From an uncultured Prevotella sp. (GTDB lineage Bacteria; Bacteroidota; Bacteroidia; Bacteroidales; Bacteroidaceae): a stretch of DNA of 54,181 bases. A model generated the notes under the pieces. The model was given only the letters and a program-made list of their open reading frames with translations, did no database searches and was not told the DNA's origin. The stretch spans positions 1-54,181 of the forward strand of contig CAAGEG010000087.1 of assembly GCA_900768785.1 (NCBI GenBank), written 5' to 3'. Shown here piece by piece: positions 6,752 through 15,220 of this stretch (positions are counted from its first letter, which is position 1; each line of letters opens with the position of its first letter). Made by a program: the position numbers and the translations under genes.

Positions 6752-9541
6752 ATGAAAAAGATTTATCTGCTGTTACTAAGTGCACTGTTGGTAACATCGG
6801 CACTTATTGCAAACGCTGGAACGTTTGTAGGGAATCGCACGGATTTCCGCGACGAGACAATCTATTTTGCCATGACCACTCGTTTCTACGATGGCGACCC
6901 GACAAACAACACCTACTGCTGGGACGGAGTGCTTAACGTGAACGACCCGGAATGGCGAGGCGACTTCAAAGGACTTATCGATAAGCTCGACTACATCAAG
7001 GCTCTTGGATTTACTGCCGTGTGGATTACGCCCATCGTTGAGAACGCTTCCGGACTCGACTATCACGGCTACCATGCCATGGACTTCTCTAAAATCGACC
7101 ACCGATACGTAGGAAAGTCCAACACTGATGCTGATGCTGACGTAGCATTCCAGACGCTCATTGACGAGGTGCACAGACGCGGCATGAAGATTATTCTTGA
7201 CGTTGTGCTGCAACATACCGGCAACTTCGGCGAAGCTCGTCTTTGCAAGATGTTTGAAAAGGACTATTCTAAAGACCTTGGACTCATTAGCTGCATGAAA
7301 GTGGTGCCTAAGAGTGAAGGCGGCATGCTTCCGGAGAACTACGCCTCGATGACGCCGGCAGAGCAGTACGGCTCACGCTTGGCACTAATGAAGAATACGG
7401 ATTACAAGAACAATGACATTCACAACTATTGGCACCATAAGGCGTGGTTTGACTGGGACGACCCGTCGCGCTGGTGGGGACAGATAGCAGGCGACTGCGT
7501 GGACCTTAACACAGAGCATCCCGGAGTAAGCTCCTATATCGTGGAATGCTACTCACGCTTCATTAAGATGGGCGTTGACGGCTTCCGTATCGACACCGCA
7601 GGACACATCCCGCGCCTGTCGTTCAACAACAATTTCTTGCCGCAATTCCAAGAAGCTGCAGAATCGGCAGAAGCAAAGGCTAAACGTGGTGACAGCCCAT
7701 TCTTCATGTTTGGTGAAGTATGTGCCCGCTCGATGGAAGTGATTTATCGTGGTAACTACAACTGCTCGCCCTGCTACTATACATGGAAGGAATCAAAAGA
7801 CTATCCTTGGGACTATGACCCTGCCTCGTGGGACAATGTGGTGGCTATACCTACACCCACCGAAGGCTCACATGACTATGAGACCGTCAGTGGACACACC
7901 AACTGGGAAGCCGCACTCCAGCAAGGAAAAGACGATCTTGGTCATTCAGATGAAATACTGCGCCGCAGCGACAACGCTCTGCTCAATGGTAACGATTACC
8001 ATACTCCTGACCACTCCGATTTCTCCGGTATGAGCGTCATCGACTTTGCCATGCACTGGAATTTCAACTCCGCCTCTGGTGCTTTTGGCGTGCATACACA
8101 AGACTATCTCTACAACGACGCCACCTACAATGTGGTTTATGTGGATTCGCACGACTATGCCCCCGATAGCAATTGCCGCTTCAATAAGGACCAGGCGACA
8201 TGGGCTGAAAACCTCTCGCTCATGTTCACCTTCCGCGGCATACCGTGTCTGTTTTATGGATCAGAAGTGGAATTCCAGAAAGGAAAAGATATAGACAAAG
8301 GTACTGTGTTACCGCTCAAGGACACCGGTCGTGCCTATTTTGGTGGTTATATCGAAGGAAACGTGAATGTTACGGACTTTGCGGAATACAGCGATGCTAC
8401 AGGAAACATATCGTCAACGCTAACTTATCCTCTGGCACGCCACATCCAGCGTCTGAACAAGATACGTGCGGCAGTGCCGGCGCTGCGCAAGGGGCAATAT
8501 TCTACAGAGGGCTGTTCGGGCAGCCTTTCCTTCAAGCGGCGATATAAAGATAACAATATTGATTCATACGCACTTGTTACAATCTCCGGAAACTCCACTT
8601 TCACAAATATCCTGAATGGAACATACGTGGATGCCGTTACTGGCGATATAAAAATAGTGACAGACAACACTCTTACGGCAGAATGTTCCGGAAAGGGAAA
8701 CATGCGCGTATATGTGCTCAACGGTCCGGGCAAGATAGGCGACGACGGCAAATACCTGTATGATGATGCATCAGTAGATCAACCTTGGGCGGCATGGCCT
8801 GACGAGACCATGCCTGATGACACCTGGACCATCAGACCGGTAGAAGGCGAGAGTTCAACAGGACCAAACGTAAGCATTACGCCACAAGGCGGCAAATTTG
8901 TAGGCACCCAGGATGTTACCATTACCGCTGCCAACGCCACTTCTGCCTGGTACAAGATAGGCAATGGCTCAGAAGTACCATTCACCGATACCGCTACATT
9001 CACCATAGGCGCAGACATGAACGTAGGTGAAACGGTTACAGTAAGCTGGAGCGCAACCGACGGTACGGACACTACAACCGGTTCGGCAGAATTTACGAAA
9101 GCGGAAAGCCTCAACACGGAATGGCATATCTTCTTCGACAACTCTTCGGCAAATTGGGGAAAGGTAAACTGCTACATCTTTGGTAGCAACGAATGCAACG
9201 AAATCACGGGACCATGGCCGGGCTGCGCTATGACCTTCAATGGTGAATACTACGAATATGTGGTGGAAACAAGCGGTGCCCTTGATGAGTGTTACGTTAT
9301 GTTCAATAATGGCAGCGGCTCGCAAACAGGTGACAATGTAAAGGTTCGCAACTACGGTGTTTACAATCAACAAGGTGACACAGGCATTACAACGGGCATA
9401 ATCAACATCCCGGCAGACGATGCGAATGCGGCTACCGAATACTTCAACCTGCAAGGTGTACGCATCATGCAGCCCGCCACCTCAGGAATTTACATTATAA
9501 AGAAAGGGAATAAAGTAAGCAAAGCTTATATTAGAAAATAA
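6752..9541 (+). CDS. Secreted GH13 alpha-amylase with starch-binding module
   Basis: Hydrolyses alpha-glucans such as starch outside the cytoplasm. Residues 1-22 are a signal peptide (MKKIYLLLLSALLVTSALIANA). The GH13 barrel follows from about residue 30 to 560 with all four conserved regions: DVVLQHTGN (D150), GFRIDTAGH with nucleophile D281, GEVCAR with acid-base E322, and VDSHDY with D468. After a beta-sheet C domain, about residues 705-785 look like a chitobiase-type beta domain, and about 790-880 like a CBM26-type starch-binding module (WHIFFDNSS, NCYIF, GPWPGCAM). The tail EYFNLQGVRI...GIYIIKKG is the short C-terminal motif of many secreted Prevotella proteins, possibly a sorting signal. 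No susC/susD pair is nearby. Its codons look GC-richer than its neighbours. Confidence 0.93.
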   Translation: MKKIYLLLLSALLVTSALIANAGTFVGNRTDFRDETIYFAMTTRFYDGDPTNNTYCWDGVLNVNDPEWRGDFKGLIDKLDYIKALGFTAVWITPIVENASGLDYHGYHAMDFSKIDHRYVGKSNTDADADVAFQTLIDEVHRRGMKIILDVVLQHTGNFGEARLCKMFEKDYSKDLGLISCMKVVPKSEGGMLPENYASMTPAEQYGSRLALMKNTDYKNNDIHNYWHHKAWFDWDDPSRWWGQIAGDCVDLNTEHPGVSSYIVECYSRFIKMGVDGFRIDTAGHIPRLSFNNNFLPQFQEAAESAEAKAKRGDSPFFMFGEVCARSMEVIYRGNYNCSPCYYTWKESKDYPWDYDPASWDNVVAIPTPTEGSHDYETVSGHTNWEAALQQGKDDLGHSDEILRRSDNALLNGNDYHTPDHSDFSGMSVIDFAMHWNFNSASGAFGVHTQDYLYNDATYNVVYVDSHDYAPDSNCRFNKDQATWAENLSLMFTFRGIPCLFYGSEVEFQKGKDIDKGTVLPLKDTGRAYFGGYIEGNVNVTDFAEYSDATGNISSTLTYPLARHIQRLNKIRAAVPALRKGQYSTEGCSGSLSFKRRYKDNNIDSYALVTISGNSTFTNILNGTYVDAVTGDIKIVTDNTLTAECSGKGNMRVYVLNGPGKIGDDGKYLYDDASVDQPWAAWPDETMPDDTWTIRPVEGESSTGPNVSITPQGGKFVGTQDVTITAANATSAWYKIGNGSEVPFTDTATFTIGADMNVGETVTVSWSATDGTDTTTGSAEFTKAESLNTEWHIFFDNSSANWGKVNCYIFGSNECNEITGPWPGCAMTFNGEYYEYVVETSGALDECYVMFNNGSGSQTGDNVKVRNYGVYNQQGDTGITTGIINIPADDANAATEYFNLQGVRIMQPATSGIYIIKKGNKVSKAYIRK

Positions 9542-9586
9542 CCCATTGCTTTCCACAAAACACTTTCCCACAATACTGCAATTATC

Positions 9587-9622
9587 ACGAGGGTGTGTCA
9601 AAATGAAGTGACACACCCTCGT
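9587..9622 (+). terminator. Terminator hairpin after the amylase
   Basis: A perfect 14-bp stem (ACGAGGGTGTGTCA with its complement) around an 8-base loop, 46 bases after the amylase stop. Only a weak T-stretch follows. Confidence 0.7.
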
Positions 9623-9755
9623 TCATATTCGTTATATTAAAGTGTTATCGGAGACAAATAATTATGGCTCATCCGAGATATGATATGAAAAGAATAACCT
9701 GTTAACCTAACAAACTCATTAAGCCCTTACCTGTTTTCATTGTTTTCTTGTTTCA

Positions 9756-9774
9756 GTCTAACGACCGATTAGGG
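9756..9774 (+). repeat. 19-bp direct repeat, right copy
   Basis: Exact copy of 5956-9774's left-end motif at 5956-5974. It lies 41 bases beyond the end of pbp1A, whose 3' end faces this block. Without the block, feoB and pbp1A would converge across fewer than 100 bases. Confidence 0.85.
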
Positions 9775-9814
9775 GGTATTAATAAATATCGCTGTGTTTT
9801 ATCAAATAACTATC

Positions 9815-12115
9815 CTACTCAAACACCTCTTCTATGCCTCCATAGATGTATTCGTCAGGGTCTGTAGCACATGCGTTGTAGCCTTCGGGAATTTGGAACG
9901 TCTCTTTGGGGTCGTAACCAAGCGTCGGGTCGGCAAATACTTTACGCATATAATAAGCCCAAATAGGCAATGCCATGTTGGCACCCTGCCCCATTACAGT
10001 TGAATCGAAGTGGATATCACGGTCTTCGCCACCAACCCAACAACCGCTAACCAGCGACGGAGTGAATCCCATAAACCATGCATCGGCGTTTCGATTGGTT
10101 GTTCCTGTCTTGCCACCCATAACACAATCAAGGTTATATCTGTATCTCATGCGGCTTCCCGTACCTCCATTCATCACAGCTTGCAGCATGTCAAGCATCT
10201 TAAATGCACTCTCTTCGCTTATAACTTCGTTCATTCGAGGTTGGAACTCTGCCAAGACGTTGCCCGCACTATCCTCAATTTTGGTGACATATAGAGGATA
10301 ACAATGTATGCCGTTGTTGGCGAATGTTGTATATGCGCTAACCATCTCTGCAACAGACACCTCATTAGGACCGAGACATAGCACCATGCTCGGATAGACG
10401 CCAAAGGTATTGATGCCGTAATCACGGAGGAAGGCAAGAAAATCTTGGGCGTTAACAGTGCTCATGAGGTAAGCCGACACCCAGTTGTTTGATTGAGCTA
10501 ATGCCCATTTTAATGTTACCATCTGTCCATAACGGGCTCTGCTACCATTGCGAGGTGTCCAATTGCCATAGGTCTGCTGCACATTAGGAGCCAAATCGCA
10601 TGGAGACAAGCCGTTAGACATGGCAAGAGAATAAAGGAAAGGCTTTATTGTTGACCCCACTTGACGTCGTCCCTTTGTTGCCATATCATAAGTAAAGTGA
10701 GTAAAATCAACACCACCGACATAAGCTTTAACAGCTCCTGAATTAGCATCCATGCTAACGAATCCCGAGCGCAAGAATGATTTGATATAGCGAATAGAGT
10801 CTAAAGGTGTCATAACCGTATCAACCGAGCCGTGATAGGTGAAGACCGACATCTCGACAGGTGTTCTGAAAGCCTTCTCAATCTCCTCTTCTGAAGCTCC
10901 TGCCGCCTTCATGGCTCTATATCGTTCGCATTGTCTAATCGAGCGGTTCAAGATGTCTTTTACCTCTTTAGGTTTTAGAGCGTTTGTAAACGGCGCATTG
11001 GGCTTCTTCTTGTTTTCTTTATCAAATGCCGGTTGCAGATATCCGCCCACATGTTTCAGCACAGCCTCTTCGGCATAGCGTTGCATTCTTGAGTCAATAG
11101 TTGTGAATATCTTCAATCCGTCTGTATATACATTATAATGTTCTCCGTTTTTCTTGGTGTTCTTGTTGCACCAGCCATAGAGCGGGTCGGTCTCCCACGC
11201 TAAAGAGTCTATTGAATATTGCACATGATTCCATGAGGGATAATTACCAAGCATGGGTTTCTCAGCCATAAGATACTGTCTGAGAAATTCTCTGAAATAA
11301 GTTGCTAATCCTTCTTTGTGATCCAAGCGATGAAAATCAAGTTTTAAAGGTTCGTCGTGAGCCTTTTCATACTCGGCTTCGCTGATATATCCCGACTTCA
11401 ACATCTGTCCCAACACCACGTTTCGTCTGTCTTTGCTACGCTCGGGATATCTCACAGGATTGAAATAAGAAGGGTTCTTACACAGCCCTATCAACGTTGC
11501 CGACTCTGTAAGCGACAAGTCAGAAGGCTCTTTATGGAAATAAACGTCAGCAGCTGTTTTTATTCCGACAGCATTATGAAGGAAATCAAAATAGTTGAGA
11601 TACATTGTCATTATCTCTTCTTTGGTGAAATATCTCTCCAACTTAATGGCAATAACCCACTCTATAGGCTTTTGCAATAGACGTTCCACAGTGCTTTGAG
11701 CTGTAGAAGAGTATAATTGCTTTGCCAATTGCTGCGTAATGGTAGAGCCACCGCCGGCACTCTTCTGCCCCAAGAGCCCACGCTTGACAACTGCTCTCGT
11801 TAAAGCGATGAAGTCAATGCCCGAGTGTTCATAAAAACGCTCATCCTCAGTAGCCACAAGTGCCTTGATAAGATTCGGAGACAACTTGTCATAATCAACG
11901 TGAACACGGTTTTCCCTATTGAGATTATATGTACCGAGAATCTTGCCGTCAACAGAATACACCTGTGAAGCATATTTGCTGATTGGGTTTTGCAAGTCTT
12001 CCATATCAGGCATATAACCAATCCAACCATTCCAAATGGCAACAAAAGCAAGAGCCATAACGGCAATTCCACACGCTATCAAGCCCCACAAAAAATGAAC
12101 AAATTTCTTTCTCAT
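9815..12115 (-). CDS. Class A penicillin-binding protein (PBP1A-like)
   Basis: Bifunctional peptidoglycan synthase anchored in the inner membrane. From the start MRKKFVHFLW the protein has 766 residues. One membrane helix lies at about 10-30. The GT51 glycosyltransferase domain carries the catalytic motif EDERFYEH (about 90-97) and STITQQLAKQL. The transpeptidase domain has the acylating Ser in STIK (S488, K491), SNN (542-544) and KTGTT (K669). The frame is open 27 residues further upstream, but that extension is Cys-rich and not typical, so 12115 is chosen. It diverges from pyrB across about 165 bases. The last residues are acidic (YIYGGIEEVFE). Confidence 0.93.
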   Translation of the reverse strand: MRKKFVHFLWGLIACGIAVMALAFVAIWNGWIGYMPDMEDLQNPISKYASQVYSVDGKILGTYNLNRENRVHVDYDKLSPNLIKALVATEDERFYEHSGIDFIALTRAVVKRGLLGQKSAGGGSTITQQLAKQLYSSTAQSTVERLLQKPIEWVIAIKLERYFTKEEIMTMYLNYFDFLHNAVGIKTAADVYFHKEPSDLSLTESATLIGLCKNPSYFNPVRYPERSKDRRNVVLGQMLKSGYISEAEYEKAHDEPLKLDFHRLDHKEGLATYFREFLRQYLMAEKPMLGNYPSWNHVQYSIDSLAWETDPLYGWCNKNTKKNGEHYNVYTDGLKIFTTIDSRMQRYAEEAVLKHVGGYLQPAFDKENKKKPNAPFTNALKPKEVKDILNRSIRQCERYRAMKAAGASEEEIEKAFRTPVEMSVFTYHGSVDTVMTPLDSIRYIKSFLRSGFVSMDANSGAVKAYVGGVDFTHFTYDMATKGRRQVGSTIKPFLYSLAMSNGLSPCDLAPNVQQTYGNWTPRNGSRARYGQMVTLKWALAQSNNWVSAYLMSTVNAQDFLAFLRDYGINTFGVYPSMVLCLGPNEVSVAEMVSAYTTFANNGIHCYPLYVTKIEDSAGNVLAEFQPRMNEVISEESAFKMLDMLQAVMNGGTGSRMRYRYNLDCVMGGKTGTTNRNADAWFMGFTPSLVSGCWVGGEDRDIHFDSTVMGQGANMALPIWAYYMRKVFADPTLGYDPKETFQIPEGYNACATDPDEYIYGGIEEVFE

Positions 12116-12280
12116 TGATAAAAATATATGACAAGCACTCCAAAAGTAGCAGCGTTTACATTCAAATAAACAGCACAAAGCAAGGAGTGTTTGCAAAAAT
12201 AATATTTTTATTCCGATTATTCAGCCATAAATTAAAAATATTGCGTAACTTCGCAGACGAATAAGAAAACCACGAATCCA

Positions 12281-13228
12281 ATGGGAAAGCAAAACTTTGT
12301 AACCATTGCAGACCTCACAAAAGAGAAACTCCTTTATCTCATACAGTCTGCACAAGAGTTTGAAAAACATCCGAACAGAGAATTACTAAAGGGCAAAATT
12401 GTTGCTACATTGTTTTTTGAGCCTTCAACACGCACACGTCTAAGTTTTGAAACAGCAGCCAACAGACTCGGAGCAAAAGTAATAGGATTTACAGATGCGA
12501 AAGTTACAAGCGCCACAAAAGGTGAAACACTGAAAGATACCATTCTCATGGTGTCTAATTATGCCGACGTTATTGTCATGAGACACTATATTGAGGGTGC
12601 CGCACAATATGCTTCGGAGATATCGCCTGTGCCTATTATTAATGCCGGAGACGGCGCACACCAACACCCTTCTCAATGTATGTTGGACCTATACTCCATA
12701 TACAAGACACAAGGAACGTTGGAAAATCTAAATATCTTTCTTGTCGGCGATTTGAAATATGGCAGAACTGTACACTCTCTTATCATGGCTATGCGTCATT
12801 TCAACCCCACATTCCACTTCATAGCACCTAAAGAGCTTGCCATGCCTATGGAATATAAACTCTATTGCAAGGAACATAGTATCAAGTTTGTAGAGCATAC
12901 GGCATTTAACGAAAAGATAATCAGCGAAGCAGACATACTATATATGACTCGTGTGCAAAAAGAACGTTTTTCTGACCTTATGGAATATGAAAAGGTAAAA
13001 GACGTATATATTCTCAAAAACGATATGCTTGCTTCTGCTCGTCCAAACATGAAGATTTTGCATCCATTACCTCGAGTAAACGAAATAGAATATGCTGTAG
13101 ATGAAAACCCTCATGCTTACTATATTCAACAAGCTCAAAACGGTCTTTATGCACGCCAAGCTATAATTAGCGATGTGCTCGGCATTGGTTTGGAACAAAT
13201 TACCAAAGACAAGACAATCATAGAATAA
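12281..13228 (+). CDS. pyrB: Aspartate carbamoyltransferase, catalytic chain
   Basis: Condenses carbamoyl phosphate with aspartate to N-carbamoyl-aspartate, an early step in pyrimidine synthesis. The 315 residues match the catalytic chain: FFEPSTRTRLSFE (carbamoyl phosphate loop, about 46-58), the AKVTSATKGETL segment, DGAHQHPSQ, LVGDLKYGRTVHS, and HPLPRVNEI near the C-terminus. It is followed 41 bases later by the regulatory chain gene pyrI, so a class B c6r6 holoenzyme is expected. A box TAACTTCG at 12246-12253 is a one-mismatch form of the -7 element, but no good -33 box is in place. pyrG at 28788 acts later in the same pathway. Confidence 0.97.
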   Translation: MGKQNFVTIADLTKEKLLYLIQSAQEFEKHPNRELLKGKIVATLFFEPSTRTRLSFETAANRLGAKVIGFTDAKVTSATKGETLKDTILMVSNYADVIVMRHYIEGAAQYASEISPVPIINAGDGAHQHPSQCMLDLYSIYKTQGTLENLNIFLVGDLKYGRTVHSLIMAMRHFNPTFHFIAPKELAMPMEYKLYCKEHSIKFVEHTAFNEKIISEADILYMTRVQKERFSDLMEYEKVKDVYILKNDMLASARPNMKILHPLPRVNEIEYAVDENPHAYYIQQAQNGLYARQAIISDVLGIGLEQITKDKTIIE

Positions 13229-13269
13229 GACAAGGCCAATAAGTCAAACAACCAAAAGAACTTCCAAAA

Positions 13270-13725
13270 ATGAGCAAAAAAGAAAGACTTGTAGCATCGA
13301 TAGAGAACGGAACCGTTATCGACCATATACCTTCAGAGAAGACTTATGAAGTGGCAAACCTCTTGCGTTTGCAGGATTTAAAAGCCATTGTCACCATAGG
13401 TTACAACTACATTTCAAAGAAAATGGGACACAAAGGTATTATCAAGATAGAAAACAAATTCTTCACAGACGAAGAGATTTCAAGGTTATCTGTTGTGGCA
13501 CCCAACGTGGTTCTTAACGTAATTAAGAACTATGAAGTGGTAGAAAAAAAGACCGTAGAAACTCCGGATGAGCTACGTGGCATAGTGAGATGCAATAATC
13601 CGAAATGCATAACCAACAATGAGCCGATGCAAACAATATTCCATGTTACCGACAAAGAACAAGGAATCATCAGATGTCATTATTGCGACAAAGAACAAAA
13701 CATATCAGAGGTAAAACTCGTGTAA
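13270..13725 (+). CDS. pyrI: Aspartate carbamoyltransferase, regulatory chain
   Basis: A 151-residue allosteric subunit that binds nucleotides and, through zinc, holds catalytic trimers together. The N-terminal nucleotide-binding part reads VASIENGTVIDHIPSEKTYEV; the zinc domain shows CNNPKC (about 115-120) and CHYC (about 138-141), giving the four Cys ligands. It lies 41 bases after pyrB on the same strand and must be cotranscribed. The length is normal for PyrI (about 150). Confidence 0.97.
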   Translation: MSKKERLVASIENGTVIDHIPSEKTYEVANLLRLQDLKAIVTIGYNYISKKMGHKGIIKIENKFFTDEEISRLSVVAPNVVLNVIKNYEVVEKKTVETPDELRGIVRCNNPKCITNNEPMQTIFHVTDKEQGIIRCHYCDKEQNISEVKLV

Positions 13726-13728
13726 ACC

Positions 13729-13759
13729 TTGCACATCTCAACAATAATATATACTTTTG
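13729..13759 (+). promoter_or_regulatory. Promoter for glyA
   Basis: TTG at 13729-13731, 20 bases, TACTTTTG at 13752-13759. The leader is about 95 bases and holds the near-palindrome AAGGAGCGGCTATAGCGCCTT (positions 13774-13794, centred on GCTATAGC), which could be an operator or an RNA hairpin. Confidence 0.55.
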
Positions 13760-13858
13760 CACACAACATGTCAAGGAGCGGCTATAGCGCCTTAAACAGA
13801 CTTTAATATAAAAGAAATAATACATTAATATATAAATTAACAATCAAGAAACAAGACA

Positions 13859-15139
13859 ATGAAAAGAGACCAAGCTATCTTCGACCTAATCGAACAAGAA
13901 CATCAGCGTCAACTAAAAGGTATGGAACTCATCGCATCAGAGAATTTTGTAAGCGATGAAGTGATGCAAGCAATGGGTTCATATCTTACTAACAAATACG
14001 CCGAAGGATATCCCGGCAAACGCTATTATGGCGGTTGCCAAGTAGTCGATAAAGTTGAACAGCTCGCCATTGACAGAGTTTGCAAACTGTTTGATGCAGA
14101 ATATGCCAACGTTCAGCCACACTCAGGAGCTCAAGCTAACGCTGCCGTACTGCTAACCGTGCTTAATCCCGGTGATACTTTTCTCGGTTTGAACCTCGCT
14201 CATGGTGGACACTTGTCGCATGGCTCTGCTGTAAACACATCAGGTATATTATACCATGCCATTGGATACGACCTTGACAAAGAAACAGGACGTGTTGACT
14301 ATGACCAAATGGAGCAACTCGCTATTGAAAACAAGCCGAAATTGATAATTGGTGGAGGTTCTGCATATAGCCGTGAATGGGACTACAAACGCATGCGTAA
14401 GATAGCAGACAAGGTAGGTGCAATACTTATGATAGACATGGCACACCCTGCCGGATTAATAGCAGCAGGTTTGCTTGACAATCCGGTAAAATATGCACAC
14501 ATAGTAACATCAACAACACACAAAACATTGCGTGGTCCACGTGGTGGTATTATTCTTATGGGCAAAGATTTCCCTAACCCATGGGGCAAAAAGACACCTA
14601 AGGGCGAAATAAAAATGATGAGCCAACTGCTAAATAGTGCCGTATTCCCGGGACAACAAGGTGGTCCTCTTGAACATGTTATTGCTGCTAAGGCCGTTGC
14701 TTTTAACGAAGCACTACAACCGGAGTTCAAAGAATGGGCAAAACAAGTAAAGAGAAATGCCGAAGTGCTTGCAGAAGAACTTGTGAAAAGAGGCTTTACA
14801 ATTGTAAGCGGAGGCACAGACAACCATTCTATGCTTGTGGATCTTCGCTCTAAATATCCGGAACTCACAGGTAAAGTTGCAGAAAATGCTCTTGTAGCAG
14901 CAGACATTACTGTTAACAAGAACATGGTTCCGTTTGACAGTCGTAGTGCATTCCAAACCTCAGGAATACGCTTGGGAACTCCTGCCATTACAACACGCGG
15001 AGCTAAAGAAGACCTTATGGTTCTCATTGCTGCTCTTATAGAAGAAGTTCTTAACGACCCCGAGAATGAAGAAGTAATAAGCAGCGTTCGCGCAAGAGTT
15101 AATGAAACGATGAAAAATTATCCTCTTTTCGCTTATTAA
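13859..15139 (+). CDS. glyA: Serine hydroxymethyltransferase
   Basis: PLP enzyme that interconverts serine and glycine while charging tetrahydrofolate with a one-carbon unit; cytoplasmic. The 426-residue sequence shows all hallmarks: ELIASENFVS at the N-terminus, the NKYAEGYPGKRYYGG segment, QPHSGAQAN, DMAHPAGLIAAG, and the PLP lysine K222 in STTHKTLRGPRGG, with GTPAITTRG near the end. Its methylene-THF product is the co-substrate of PanB in this window. It has its own promoter and a terminator at 15164-15205. Confidence 0.98.
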   Translation: MKRDQAIFDLIEQEHQRQLKGMELIASENFVSDEVMQAMGSYLTNKYAEGYPGKRYYGGCQVVDKVEQLAIDRVCKLFDAEYANVQPHSGAQANAAVLLTVLNPGDTFLGLNLAHGGHLSHGSAVNTSGILYHAIGYDLDKETGRVDYDQMEQLAIENKPKLIIGGGSAYSREWDYKRMRKIADKVGAILMIDMAHPAGLIAAGLLDNPVKYAHIVTSTTHKTLRGPRGGIILMGKDFPNPWGKKTPKGEIKMMSQLLNSAVFPGQQGGPLEHVIAAKAVAFNEALQPEFKEWAKQVKRNAEVLAEELVKRGFTIVSGGTDNHSMLVDLRSKYPELTGKVAENALVAADITVNKNMVPFDSRSAFQTSGIRLGTPAITTRGAKEDLMVLIAALIEEVLNDPENEEVISSVRARVNETMKNYPLFAY

Positions 15140-15163
15140 TATAAAATACAACAATAACCTATC

Positions 15164-15205
15164 ATAAAAGGAGTCTAAGTTTATTTGGCTCCTTTTATTA
15201 TTATT
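15164..15205 (+). terminator. Terminator of glyA
   Basis: ATAAAAGGAG pairs with CTCCTTTTAT around a T-rich loop, followed by TATTATTT, 25 bases after glyA stops. Confidence 0.65.
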
Positions 15206-15220
15206 TAATAATCTTCCCAT

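Noticed and set aside
5956..9774. A complete diversity-generating retroelement or integrative element
   Set aside because: No reverse transcriptase, accessory protein, template repeat, integrase or transposase is present in the block. Only a possible variable region and bounding repeats are seen.
13760..13858. Glycine, THF or other riboswitch before glyA
   Set aside because: No conserved riboswitch core could be recognised; only one palindromic motif is visible.
14383..15027. A 214-codon frame antisense to glyA, and similar long antisense frames (for example 33821-34546)
   Set aside because: Shadow frames of strongly conserved genes; no recognisable domain and no promoter.
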